From CAXBGS01 sp963975425 (GTDB lineage: Bacteria; Planctomycetota; Planctomycetia; Pirellulales; Pirellulaceae): a DNA stretch of 64,000 nt. Below are positions 20,701-28,000 of the stretch, one piece after another. The notes below the pieces were generated by a model. The model did no database searches, had not been told where the DNA came from, and was given only the letters and a program-made list of their open reading frames with translations. Within the stretch, counting starts at the first letter, position 1. Every line of letters starts with the position of its first letter. A program made the translations under genes and the position numbers. The stretch lies in assembly GCA_963975425.1 (NCBI GenBank), contig CAXBGS010000021.1:1-64000 (forward strand), written 5' to 3'.

Positions 20701-20802
20701 CGAACGTCATCCCGTTCCGCATTTCGAGGAAACCACTTTCCACATTTCGTAATGAATGAGCACGGATTCCGAGTTGTTCGGTCAATCAATTCACGGAAAT
20801 AG
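17740..20802 (+). CDS. Ser/Thr protein kinase fused to LamG-like and FGE-sulfatase-like domains
   Basis: 1020 residues. The kinase domain spans about 105-380: glycine loop GEGGMG at 114-119, ATP lysine K136, catalytic HRDVKPSN at 228-235, DLG (not DFG) at 252-254, and MAPEQ at 281-285. A single membrane segment is at about 439-457 (ITWLVLAMSAISLGMYALF). The C-terminal part, probably extracytoplasmic, has a LamG/concanavalin-like domain (about 500-710) and a formylglycine-generating-enzyme-like domain (about 745-1018: PPGEFTMGS, YPVENVSWFDAIKFCNRL, RLPTEAEWEYACRAG, DMHGNVFEWCYDWY, FRGGSWW). The segment after GGSWW reads QRRTSSRSAFRG and lacks the paired cysteines of true FGE, so it is probably a binding domain and not a sulfatase-maturing enzyme. 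It follows an ECF sigma gene and likely works with it as a sensor kinase. Confidence 0.92.
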   Translation: MGSGSDSDNPTIRRFYWRDDESLVNGGDINFDDDTNSSFDPELTSELSALTELISDCDSGDTFDGERSCRRAVSKVNALANSSGSGQETPSNVPPFDDRDPVRIGPYRLIAKLGEGGMGRVYRARHESLDRTIALKILLPDRAKRSASASRFRREVRALGKLNHPNIVAATDGGIRDGVQFLAMELVSGVNLSQVLSREGSLSIPNACELTRQAATGLAAAHANGMVHRDVKPSNLMLTVGEAGQPIVKILDLGLALDADRSEFTDELTSTGQIVGTMAYMAPEQITDGHQVDFFADIYSLGATLAKLLCGRTPFDLESNLTPVQTLVAKSSIDAQSIKQLRHDLPTELVDLIDQSLKLRPEQRPSDAKEFATRLQPYAKHHDLVSLFNRNPMAPETPLISRTDLAECVLSAAGFALDDEGAGSVQNERKQARNRRSRQITWLVLAMSAISLGMYALFSSDADNSDHPGERNRSTAASSVEIAKIGDDVDQMMWDITSSLVSYWPIRSQDGDVLVDYSGNGLHAKISSNRSAVNRSNGATLLGDRTCIDVSKLDHPIAIAHDARFNMDQITVSAWIRGKPSQGLTYRLISKTNKTDGFALSLGGQASNRSGRAFFNAMNQKGNAPSARSGNFVLDGSWHHLAGTCNGRELCVYVDGVLSDTVEMTNSFGVNDKSLLIGVSRDEDILSTEIDEIVICNRVLTAGEIRFLTAHTLTPHPLVAPADAVTVSETQHRWREYLNQPLEIENSLGATMTYLPPGEFTMGSSEEYVNELISRDRRENLWDRFRSESPAHRVQFRNSIYFGTHEITQQQYVQIMGENPSQFSGAGERHHLVDGMDTNDYPVENVSWFDAIKFCNRLSELEGLQPCYQITDLEVSMLSGEGYRLPTEAEWEYACRAGTLDPWSYGSGKFSDYEWSVNSAPKLPQPIGRLAPNPFGLYDMHGNVFEWCYDWYAADAYSDRSASITVDPKGPMTGSRRVFRGGSWWQRRTSSRSAFRGNHFPHFVMNEHGFRVVRSINSRK

Positions 20803-20985
20803 TGAAACCCTCCGAGATTCTCAACACGGCGAGACATGCCGTTTTTTATTACGCCCGTCGAGCAAGCGGAGTTCACGTGTCAGAAGGGGCAACGTGGTGT
20901 CGGTCTGTTTCTTCAGCGAAGCTTTAGATGGGGATTTGCGCCGCCCGGTGAGCGGTCGCTTTTTATCGTGTTACGTCACCATTTT

Positions 20986-21111
20986 TTAACGTGACTTGGC
21001 GCGGAATGATACGGGCTGAACGAACGCGGCGACCAGAGCTGCCGATCCGTTTCCGCGTTGTCCTACATCGCCAACAATTTGTTTGACGATTTGGTGGTCC
21101 CCGTAATTCAT
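20986..21111 (-). CDS. Possible 41-aa micro-ORF
   Basis: An ATG at 21111 opens 41 codons ending in TAA (MNYGDHQIVKQIVGDVGQRG...). It begins 15 bases after the stop of another micro-ORF on the same strand, with GGGA ahead of the ATG. No recognisable family. It could be a remnant of an older gene. Confidence 0.2.
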   Translation of the reverse strand: MNYGDHQIVKQIVGDVGQRGNGSAALVAAFVQPVSFRAKSR

Positions 21112-21126
21112 TGGGCGTCCCGCGGC

Positions 21127-21231
21127 TCAGGTGAGCAGCTTGCCGAATAGGTATTCCTCGACAGCGTCGATATGCTCGACGAGGTATCGTTTCAGGTCAG
21201 TGATGTCTTCTGTTTCCGTTCCATCGGCCAT
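21127..21231 (-). CDS. Possible 34-aa micro-ORF with amphipathic helix
   Basis: An ATG at 21231 opens 34 codons (MADGTETEDITDLKRYLVEH...) with heptad-like spacing of hydrophobic residues. No strong ribosome binding site. Either a small protein or a gene fragment; function unknown. Confidence 0.2.
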   Translation of the reverse strand: MADGTETEDITDLKRYLVEHIDAVEEYLFGKLLT

Positions 21232-21428
21232 TGCGTGTGAAAACGTTATCGCGCTCTTTAAGGTGGGCCGGGAAATGTTTTCGCCATGTCCTATCAGATC
21301 GAAATTTTGAAATACGAAACCGAGTGGATCAATCTTGCGATCGCGAGATGTACAGCTAGCCTCCGCCTGATTGCGATCGAGAAGTTCTCGGATATTCTTG
21401 CGCCGCTTGTCTCCGGTTCGGACCTCAA

Positions 21429-21510
21429 AAAGATCCCCTTCCCCTTTGCTTCGTTTTTGCTTCGTTTTCGGGCCTCAAAAGATCCCCTTCCCCTTTGCTT
21501 CGTTGGCCCC
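21429..21510. repeat. Direct repeat of a C-rich sequence
   Basis: AAAGATCCCCTTCCCCTTTG followed by CTTCGTT occurs twice about 50 bases apart (near 21429 and 21478), with a third partial CCCCTTCCCCTTCG near 21509. The reverse complement, AAAGGGGAAGGGG, resembles the AAAGGGGAAAGGGG core of the 100-bp direct repeat at 55040-55245, so both may belong to one dispersed family. Confidence 0.7.
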
Positions 21511-21927
21511 TTCCCCTTCGTTGGACCGCTGCACGGCCCCGTCGCTGCTTAGGATCAAGATGGCATTGCCGGTCCTGGTGACGACAAGTGACAGCGTTTG
21601 CAGGTCTTCCCGGTCAGCCTTGGGACTATTGCCGCCCTGTTTCTCGCTGCGTCGATCCTCGTTCCCATATCGCAAGCGAAACTCACGTTTAACCATCGCA
21701 CCTACCTGAATGCAAAGTCGTTGCCCGCTCGGCAAACGTTCCCTGATTTCACGTACTCATCGACCGAGCTGACTCATCGACTCAGCAGGCGACCAACGAA
21801 ACGACAAATTGGCACACCTGTTGCTCGACGATTGCTAGAGCGAATCGGATGCCGATTTGGCATCTCTCAATCTGTACAAAGGTTTCTTGAGTATCGATTT
21901 CGTCAAGATTTGCGGAGTTTGCTTGCC

Positions 21928-23595
21928 GTGTCGTTCATCTTGGTCATCGACGACGAGCCGGCCGACTTGAACCTTGTACGCCGGGCTCTCGAAAAGCAGA
22001 ATCACACCGTCATCGCTGCCGAATCGGCGCGGCAAGCCATGGCGGCTCTTCGCAAGCACCAGATCGATGTGGTCGTTTCTGACGTATTGCTGCCCGACGG
22101 TGATGGTCTAGAAGTCCTGAGAAAGATCCGCGAGCACGACGACCATTTGCCGGTCATCCTGATCACATCCAGCAGCGATAGCGGACTTGCGATCCGCGCG
22201 ATGAAGCTTGGCGCTCTCGACTATCTGCTCAAGCCGATCGACGTGGGTGAAATGCGAGACGCTGTCGCCCGTGCGCTAGAGATTCGCCGGCTGACCGAGG
22301 CACCGGTCGAGATCAATGCCGATCGAGCCGAATCACCCCAACATGCAATCATCGGTCGGTGCGCGGCAATGCAGGAAGTGTATAAGTCGATCGGGATCGT
22401 CGCAGCCCAGGATGTCACGGTGTTGATTCGCGGTGAGAGCGGGACGGGAAAAGAGTTGGTCGCCCGCGCGTTGTACCAATACGGTGAACGAGTGCAGGGG
22501 CCGTTTCTGGCGGTCAACTGTGCGGCGATCCCCGAGGCATTGCTCGAAAGCGAACTCTTTGGTCACGAGAAGGGAGCCTTCACGAGTGCCGACCGCAAAC
22601 GCATCGGCAAGTTCGAACAATGCAGTGGAGGAACATTGTTTCTGGACGAGATCGGTGACATGTCGCCGGTACTGCAAAGCAAACTGCTGCGAGTCTTGCA
22701 GGAGAAACAGTTCGAACGCGTCGGTGGCAATGAAACGATCAAAGCGGATGTTCGCGTTATCGCTGCGACTCACCAAAATCTTGAAGCGATGGTTGCCAAG
22801 GGGGATTTTCGAGCCGACTTGTACTACCGGCTCAACGGATTCTCGATTCACCTGCCGCCGCTACGTGATCGTGGAGAAGACATCGAGGTGCTCATCAATC
22901 ACTTTCGTCGACACGCATGTCGGGATCTAAACAAAGAGGTGCAAGTGCTCGCACCAGAAGCGATGCGAAGACTGAAGGAGTATCGTTGGCCGGGTAACAT
23001 TCGTGAGCTGCAAAATGCGGTTCGTCAGGCGGTTTTGAAGACGCCTGGTCCGGTGCTGCTGCCGGAATTCTTGCCCGATTTCGTTCGCCATGGGGCGGAA
23101 GTGCAATCGGCGCGAGTGTCTGACGACGATGATGACGTCAGTGCTGACAGACCAAGACATCAATCGCACTTTCTTGACGAGTCAAACAATGGAGTCGCCC
23201 GTTCAGAAGAGAATGGCAGCGTTCGCTGCGTCATCGACAAATACCTTGACTCGCCCACCCTCTATGACGATGTCATCGGTTCAGTCGAACGGGACCTTGT
23301 CGAACGAGTCTTGAAATCAACCGAAGGAGACAAGGTCGAGGCTGTCAGACGACTGGGAATCAATCCCGCTTTGATGCGTAGCCGCGCGGCATTGGAATTG
23401 CTCGATCTAGAAAACCTTCACGAAAACGGACACGCGGCGGCACTGATTCGTCCCGACATGACGCTGGCGCAAATCGAAACCGAAGCGATCCGTCGTGCGC
23501 TCAAACAAAATCATGGATGTCGAAAGCAAGCGGCTAAAGTGCTTGGCATCAGTACACGAACGATGCAACGAAGAGTCAAAGAACTGAACATGTAG
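21928..23595 (+). CDS. Sigma-54-dependent response regulator (NtrC family) with two Fis-type HTH motifs
   Basis: 555 residues from a GTG at 21928, chosen because GGAG lies 10 bases upstream and the receiver domain begins at once (SFILVIDDEPADLN). The receiver covers 1-120 with D52 as phospho-acceptor (VVSDVLLPDGDG) and K102. The AAA+ sigma-54 interaction domain covers about 140-375: Walker A GESGTGKE at 169-176, FGHEKGAFTSA at 211-221 (GAFTGA loop with Ser for Gly), Walker B LFLDEIGD at 237-244. Two Fis-like helix-turn-helix segments follow: about 446-490 (ERDLVERVLKSTEGDKVEAV) and 511-555 (AIRRALKQNHGCRKQAAKVL then GISTRTMQRRVKEL). It should activate sigma-54 promoters when phosphorylated. 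No cognate histidine kinase is in the window. A zinc-ribbon gene starts 12 bases after its stop. Confidence 0.93.
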   Translation: MSFILVIDDEPADLNLVRRALEKQNHTVIAAESARQAMAALRKHQIDVVVSDVLLPDGDGLEVLRKIREHDDHLPVILITSSSDSGLAIRAMKLGALDYLLKPIDVGEMRDAVARALEIRRLTEAPVEINADRAESPQHAIIGRCAAMQEVYKSIGIVAAQDVTVLIRGESGTGKELVARALYQYGERVQGPFLAVNCAAIPEALLESELFGHEKGAFTSADRKRIGKFEQCSGGTLFLDEIGDMSPVLQSKLLRVLQEKQFERVGGNETIKADVRVIAATHQNLEAMVAKGDFRADLYYRLNGFSIHLPPLRDRGEDIEVLINHFRRHACRDLNKEVQVLAPEAMRRLKEYRWPGNIRELQNAVRQAVLKTPGPVLLPEFLPDFVRHGAEVQSARVSDDDDDVSADRPRHQSHFLDESNNGVARSEENGSVRCVIDKYLDSPTLYDDVIGSVERDLVERVLKSTEGDKVEAVRRLGINPALMRSRAALELLDLENLHENGHAAALIRPDMTLAQIETEAIRRALKQNHGCRKQAAKVLGISTRTMQRRVKELNM

Positions 23596-23607
23596 GAGTT
23601 GTCTTCG

Positions 23608-23949
23608 ATGAACGCACCATTATGCGGATCTTGCGATTGTCCGATGCAAGAAGGTTGCCTAATCGACCGGTACGGCGAATTCCAGAAAGAGTCGATCGTT
23701 TGGGCCGGCGGTACTTTCTGGTCATACATGCTCGGGCGTGAGAAAGCATTTCCGGTGACGACTTGGCGATGTCCCCAGTGCGGGATACTACAAAGCTATG
23801 CCGTTGCGGCCGAGGCGTCGGGTCGCAGAACGCGGCAAGCGTTGCGCCGGGGCGATCGCAGTGAGCCGAGTGCCATGGCGAGTCCCGCTGTGACCGGTGA
23901 CAAGCCCGAAATGCAAGCGGTGACCGCATGGCGCACGACGGCATCATGA
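23608..23949 (+). CDS. Small zinc-ribbon-like protein
   Basis: 113 residues from the ATG at 23608, preceded by AGGAG at 23594-23598. Cysteine pairs are visible near the N-terminus (CGSCDCPMQEGC) and at mid-protein (WRCPQCG), suggesting one or two zinc sites; the C-terminal third is basic and low in structure. It lies 12 bases after the sigma-54 regulator and is probably co-transcribed with it. I recognise no named family, so function is unknown. Confidence 0.65.
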   Translation: MNAPLCGSCDCPMQEGCLIDRYGEFQKESIVWAGGTFWSYMLGREKAFPVTTWRCPQCGILQSYAVAAEASGRRTRQALRRGDRSEPSAMASPAVTGDKPEMQAVTAWRTTAS

Positions 23950-24141
23950 CGGTCATCCAGGATTCTACAACAACAGAAATTCTCGACCGACGCTGCTGCA
24001 ACTAAATCGTGCGGACGACAGAGTTGACGTCGCGGCGACAGTTTGGCACTTCACGGGCCATTGAGAACGTTCGGGCACGCTGCTTGCTTTGCTGCGTTGG
24101 GTTGTACGGAATCGAAGGCGACTAGTGACGGAGGAAACGCC

Positions 24142-24879
24142 ATGAAGCGGTTGCTGATCGGCGGCCGGCTGGACGGGCAGTTGGATGCTCTTGGTTACTT
24201 CATCAACCAGGGTGAACATCACCAGCCTGATGCTGTATGCGTCGGCTCGCTTTGGGCGGCCAGCCACAGCGTCGATCGCAAAATGTCTCTGCGACAAATG
24301 GACTTCTATCGCGAATTCTTCTTGGCAATCAAGACGACAAGTTGTCCCGTATTCGTGTTGCCCGGTGAGCATGATGTACCGCTGGCTGATTTTGCGAGGC
24401 TCATCATGATGGCGGAGATCGACAATCCAAACTTGCATTGTGTTCACGTAACGCCTTACCGGTCCGCCGGCATGCATGTTGTTGGCGTAGGAGGCGATTT
24501 GAACGAGGTCATTGATACGTGGAACGATCGGCTCCGCTGCTCGCGTTCGGCGGTGGAATATTATCTACGCCATCTGACACGCACATCCGTCGACCACACC
24601 ATTGTCATGCTCACAACGCCTCCATCTGGCGAATTGTCGACGGCTTTCAATTCCGACATGGCCGGCGACGCCAGATTGTCGAGCGAGGTCATCCATACGC
24701 TGCATCCGGAACTTGCGATCACCTTGGGTGAAACCGAATCAAGGGGCGTCAGCCGAATTGCCAGCACGTGTGTTCTCAATCCGGGGCGGCTTAGCGACGG
24801 TAGCGCGGCGTTGTTGAATCTATCCCGTCCCGATGACGCATGCTTTTTGGATGCAAACGTCTCCACCAAGGCTGGCTAG
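24142..24879 (+). CDS. Metallophosphoesterase-like protein
   Basis: 245 residues from the ATG at 24142, chosen because GGAGG precedes it. The frame extends further upstream but without protein character. The pattern of a calcineurin-like phosphoesterase is present in weak form: MKRLLIGGRLDGQ at the N-terminus, DAVCVGSLW, VFVLPGEHD (the usual GNHD with Glu for Asn), then VVGVGGDL, and an absent or altered His signature near the C-terminus. Because several metal ligands are substituted, activity is uncertain. Between the response regulator block and csrA, same strand. Confidence 0.6.
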   Translation: MKRLLIGGRLDGQLDALGYFINQGEHHQPDAVCVGSLWAASHSVDRKMSLRQMDFYREFFLAIKTTSCPVFVLPGEHDVPLADFARLIMMAEIDNPNLHCVHVTPYRSAGMHVVGVGGDLNEVIDTWNDRLRCSRSAVEYYLRHLTRTSVDHTIVMLTTPPSGELSTAFNSDMAGDARLSSEVIHTLHPELAITLGETESRGVSRIASTCVLNPGRLSDGSAALLNLSRPDDACFLDANVSTKAG

Positions 24880-25015
24880 TGGCACTCGGTTTGCTGACCG
24901 TGATGGTCGACCGTAATTGTTGACCGTGTTTGCAGCAGCGGTGGGTGTCTTGCAAGTGCGCATGACGCTTGCGGGGTGAGCAATTCTTTGAGGCGTAAGC
25001 AACGGAGGCAGAACG

Positions 25016-25228
25016 ATGCTAGTCCTATCACGCAAAGCAGGTGAACGGATTCAAATCGGTGACGACACATGGATTGTCGTGGGGAAAATGAAAGGAAGCC
25101 GAGTCACTCTCGCGATCGACGCTCCCAAAGATGTCCCGATTCGCCGCGGCGAATTACAACAAGGGTCCGAGGTCGCGCCGATCCTGGACCACCAAACCGT
25201 CGACGCCAATGCGTCTTCGGTCGCATGA
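25016..25228 (+). CDS. csrA: Carbon storage regulator CsrA
   Basis: 70 residues starting with MLVLSRKAGERIQIGDD, the CsrA signature, followed by VTLAIDAPKDVPIRRGEL. CsrA binds GGA motifs in mRNA leaders and controls translation or stability. GGAGG lies 7 bases before the ATG. The C-terminal tail after residue 55 is longer than in the Escherichia coli protein (61 residues) but similar tails are common. It follows the phosphoesterase-like gene by 136 bases on the same strand. Confidence 0.95.
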   Translation: MLVLSRKAGERIQIGDDTWIVVGKMKGSRVTLAIDAPKDVPIRRGELQQGSEVAPILDHQTVDANASSVA

Positions 25229-25525
25229 CAATGTGACGGTCGAGTGTCAGAGTGTCATCAAGCATTCTGGAAATCCAAAATGCAGGAGCGACACATTTTG
25301 GGCGGCAATAATGCGTCGGATAGTCTTTGGATCGTGATTGCTAGTCGTCGCTCGCCCCGCCTCGTTGCCGGGTAAGACCCAAACGGCCGACGTGGACGTC
25401 TATAACCCACAGCTTATGACGACTGGCACGGCCGCTGCGCCCGTGTTGACGCCGTCGTAGTGTGTTATCCCGACGGTGTATCTTCCCGGCAAACCGATAC
25501 GCAACGTCTCCAAAGCAATCATGTC

Positions 25526-25735
25526 CTAAATTCCAAGCGACCAACGAAGCAATCCCAAGCCCATGGTTTCGACGATCAAGATCACGAAGTACGTGCATGC
25601 GACGATCATGAAAAGCGCACCGGGTACCCGCTGGTCCAAACGATCTTCATCGACCCACCATTCGGGAAGACTTAGCTTCGGCGAATGAAGCAAGCGACGA
25701 AAGCGAAACTTCAATCCAGGTGGAAGAGTCAACAT
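25526..25735 (-). CDS. Small single-span membrane protein
   Basis: 69 residues. GGAGGTG lies 5 bases before the ATG, a near-ideal ribosome binding site, which is the main reason to accept it. The N-terminal half is soluble (LSLPEWWVDEDRLDQR) and the C-terminal half is one hydrophobic helix (residues about 39-62, ALFMIVACTYFVILIVETMG). No family recognised. Convergent with csrA. Confidence 0.55.
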   Translation of the reverse strand: MLTLPPGLKFRFRRLLHSPKLSLPEWWVDEDRLDQRVPGALFMIVACTYFVILIVETMGLGLLRWSLGI

Positions 25736-26541
25736 TTCGGCACCTCCGCAATGACGATTTCAAAGGATCACCATCACGTAAAGGGGTTGCAAAGCACGGA
25801 CCAAAGAAGGAATCGACACTGACTCTTAAGCAAGCGGGACCGGTGCCTTCGTTCAAGGTCGATCTGTTTCCCACCTGTGCCTGGCTGACCGTTCGATTAT
25901 TGGTTAACGCGAGTCAAGGAGAAATCGAAGGCGAGGGTTCGCGATTGATCTGATTCGTCGTGCTGAGATTAGCCGGCGTTATTCTTATGCGACGGCGCGC
26001 ATCGACGAGGATGTCGCCTTCACGCGGCCCATCACCAATCCAGTCGCCTGGATCGCCTATCGAAAAGCCGATCGACAATTGGAAAGCCGATTGACAATCG
26101 GAAAGTCGTGCACTGCTCGACAGGGGGCACCGGCACGAATAAGTCGTGGGCGTCCTAATGCATTGGCCTCCTAAGTCATGGGCCTCCCGTCGCGATCGGC
26201 CACTTGATGCCGCCGGCACCGAAAACGGATTTGAGTCGACGAGTATTTCTCGCGAGTTCAACGTTTCGACGGCCCCGGCATATCAAAGGATCCCATCCCC
26301 GCAGCGGAATCACCAGCTGCCGATTTTTTCACAATCCGCCGCAATCCGTGGCTTGAGAAGCTGTAAGAATTCCGTTCGGCATGCAAATTTTGAGTCTTGT
26401 CCGCAGGTTCCAAAATGATCTTGTTGTTTATGTCACACGCCATTTGTCGATGTTCGCGTGGGCTCTGGGTGCCAGCCTGCGACTGCAACATGATCGTCGA
26501 CCGGTTGGCTCAACGGTTTAGGAGCACTTGTGATAGGTGCT
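25736..26541. other. Intergenic region with a short tandem repeat
   Basis: 806 bases. Several short open frames occur but none has a ribosome binding site or protein-like composition. Contains the 19-bp tandem repeat at 26064-26108. Confidence 0.5.
26064..26108. repeat. 19-bp tandem repeat, 2.4 copies
   Basis: AAAGCCGATCGACAATTGG is followed directly by AAAGCCGATTGACAATCGG and a third partial unit AAAGTCG. Confidence 0.8.
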
Positions 26542-27108
26542 CTACACGGGTTGCGCCTCGGCATTCCATTCGTTCTTGGAAAATCCTCGATCGAGTGGCG
26601 TTTGAGCGACGTGGTTCGTGTAGTTAGAAAGCACCTTGTACGCCGTGCCCACAATTACGTCGAAGACCGTTGGTTTCGTGTAGCCAGCAGCGAGCAACGC
26701 TTCGATATCTCCATCGTCAAGCCAACCACGCTTCTGATTGACCTTCTCGGCGAACACCCTGAGTGCTTCCAACTTTGGGTCATCGATCGGAGTGCCGTTA
26801 CGAAGGGCAGTGATGACATCGTCGGATACTTTGCCGGCTTGCATGATCGACGTATGAGCCGCCATGCAGTACGTGCAACCGTTAAGCCGGTTGTTGGTCA
26901 TTGCAATGATCTGTTGCTCGGTCGTCGAGAGATTGGTCTTGTTGTCGAAAATGTCAGAGACCGTTTTGTAAGCTTCCAGCAGCGCGGGCGATTCTGCCAT
27001 GACGGCATGCAGATTCGGAACAAAGCCGTACGCTTTCTTGCTGCCTTCCAATTGCGGCTTGCTGTTTTCGGGCGCGGATTCGATGGTGTGGACGCTAAAG
27101 TCAGTCAT
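26542..27108 (-). CDS. AhpD-like / carboxymuconolactone decarboxylase family protein
   Basis: 188 residues from the ATG at 27108, chosen because GGAGAA precedes it; an ATG 12 bases earlier overlaps that site. The peroxidase-like core is present: NGCTYCMAAHT with C78, C81 and H85, the CxxC-xxx-H active site of AhpD alkylhydroperoxidases, plus upstream AYGFVPNLHAVMAESP typical of the uncharacterised peroxidase-related branch. Predicted role is thiol-dependent detoxification of hydroperoxides or related electrophiles in the cytoplasm. A TetR gene lies upstream on the same strand and a TetR-type palindrome sits 18 bases before the start, so it is probably repressed by that regulator. Confidence 0.88.
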   Translation of the reverse strand: MTDFSVHTIESAPENSKPQLEGSKKAYGFVPNLHAVMAESPALLEAYKTVSDIFDNKTNLSTTEQQIIAMTNNRLNGCTYCMAAHTSIMQAGKVSDDVITALRNGTPIDDPKLEALRVFAEKVNQKRGWLDDGDIEALLAAGYTKPTVFDVIVGTAYKVLSNYTNHVAQTPLDRGFSKNEWNAEAQPV

Positions 27109-27126
27109 GGTTTTCTCCATATTGTG

Positions 27127-27142
27127 TTGACCAGTCGGTCAA
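27127..27142. promoter_or_regulatory. Putative TetR operator upstream of the AhpD-like gene
   Basis: TTGACCAGTCGGTCAA: 6-bp inverted arms TTGACC/GGTCAA around 4 bases. The shape (GACC-N4-GGTC) matches operators of NemR-like TetR regulators. A near-identical copy precedes the tetR gene. Confidence 0.75.
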
Positions 27143-27235
27143 AAATGGGTGATGAAAATGAGGAGTTGTACTCCTCTAATGAGTTTTGATGGATTCCAAC
27201 CGCAACTCTGAAAGAGATTTTTTCACGTTTTTTTG

Positions 27236-27814
27236 TCAGATCAATCGCTGTGCTTGATCTCCGATCTGCCTCAATGCTGCCTTGTCGAAGGTGCCTCGAC
27301 CGAGCACCCGGATTCCGACCAGTGAGGCAACTAAGGCTCTAGCGGTGGCGCGTGGCTTGACCGATTCGCAAATATCACCTTGGTCCTGTCCCCGCACGAT
27401 TTGCTTCTCGATGAACACGACCACTTCTTTAAAGCCCTCGGTGACAACTCGCTGAACGCTTTCATCGTGCAGCGAATAGTCGAGTGCGGTGTTGACCAGC
27501 AAGCATCCTTTTTTGGCAGGGTCATTGAGCGTGTCTTTCACGATCAAGTCGAACAACATCGCGATTGCCTTGCGAGGATTCTCGATCGTTTCCAGCAGTC
27601 GCAGTTGCTTGCTTCTCTCTCCTGAACCGTACTTTTGCAGCGCCTTTAAGAACAGGTCGTGTTTACCATCGAACGCGTTATAGAGACTGCCTCGCTTGAT
27701 CCCAGTCGCATCGGTGATGTCGGAGATCGAAGTTGCCGCATACCCTTTCTCCCAGAAAACGTCCATCACCTTGTCGATCACGTCCGATTCATCAAACGAT
27801 TTTTCCCAGGGCAT
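27236..27814 (-). CDS. TetR family transcriptional regulator
   Basis: 192 residues from the ATG at 27814. The open frame reaches back to 27880, but that extension would run over the putative operator, so the shorter start (MPWEKSFDESDVIDKVMDVF) is preferred. The N-terminal helix-turn-helix is classic: WEKGYAATSISDITDATGIK then RGSLYNAFDGKHDLF (about residues 21-55). The C-terminal half is the helical ligand-binding domain (CLLVNTALDYSLHDESV). It lies directly upstream of the AhpD-like gene and operators precede both, so it probably represses both and responds to an electrophile or oxidant; the inducer is inferred from NemR-type relatives. Confidence 0.9.
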   Translation of the reverse strand: MPWEKSFDESDVIDKVMDVFWEKGYAATSISDITDATGIKRGSLYNAFDGKHDLFLKALQKYGSGERSKQLRLLETIENPRKAIAMLFDLIVKDTLNDPAKKGCLLVNTALDYSLHDESVQRVVTEGFKEVVVFIEKQIVRGQDQGDICESVKPRATARALVASLVGIRVLGRGTFDKAALRQIGDQAQRLI

Positions 27815-27861
27815 CGATACTGTCTCGCATTTGCTAACGGCTTTTTCAAAGCTAGGCAGTC

Positions 27862-27877
27862 TGGACCAATCGGTCAA
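27862..27877. promoter_or_regulatory. Putative TetR operator upstream of tetR gene
   Basis: TGGACCAATCGGTCAA, sharing the GACC-N4-GGTCAA core with the site at 27127-27142. It lies about 50 bases upstream of the chosen tetR start, suggesting autoregulation. Confidence 0.65.
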
Positions 27878-28000
27878 CACTGCAAAGGAAGACGTGGCCG
27901 GTGCGAAGGGTGACGCGTACGGTTGGCCTCCCGTTGTGGCTCAAATGTCCTCGGATGATGCGCGAAGCAATCCGCTCGCTTGAATCGTCCAGCCAACGCG

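Larger units (their letters stand above)
20803..21927. other. 1.1-kb intergenic region with C-rich repeats and two tiny minus-strand ORFs
   Basis: No large gene is credible here. It holds a direct repeat of a C-rich sequence (about 21429-21510) and two possible minus-strand micro-ORFs (listed separately). An open frame extends the downstream response regulator back to a TTG at 21598, but that extension has poor protein character and I exclude it. Confidence 0.5.

Noticed and set aside
21598..21927. N-terminal extension of the response regulator from a TTG
   Set aside because: The receiver domain starts right after the GTG at 21928, which has a ribosome binding site; the extension includes the C-rich repeat neighbourhood and is not protein-like.
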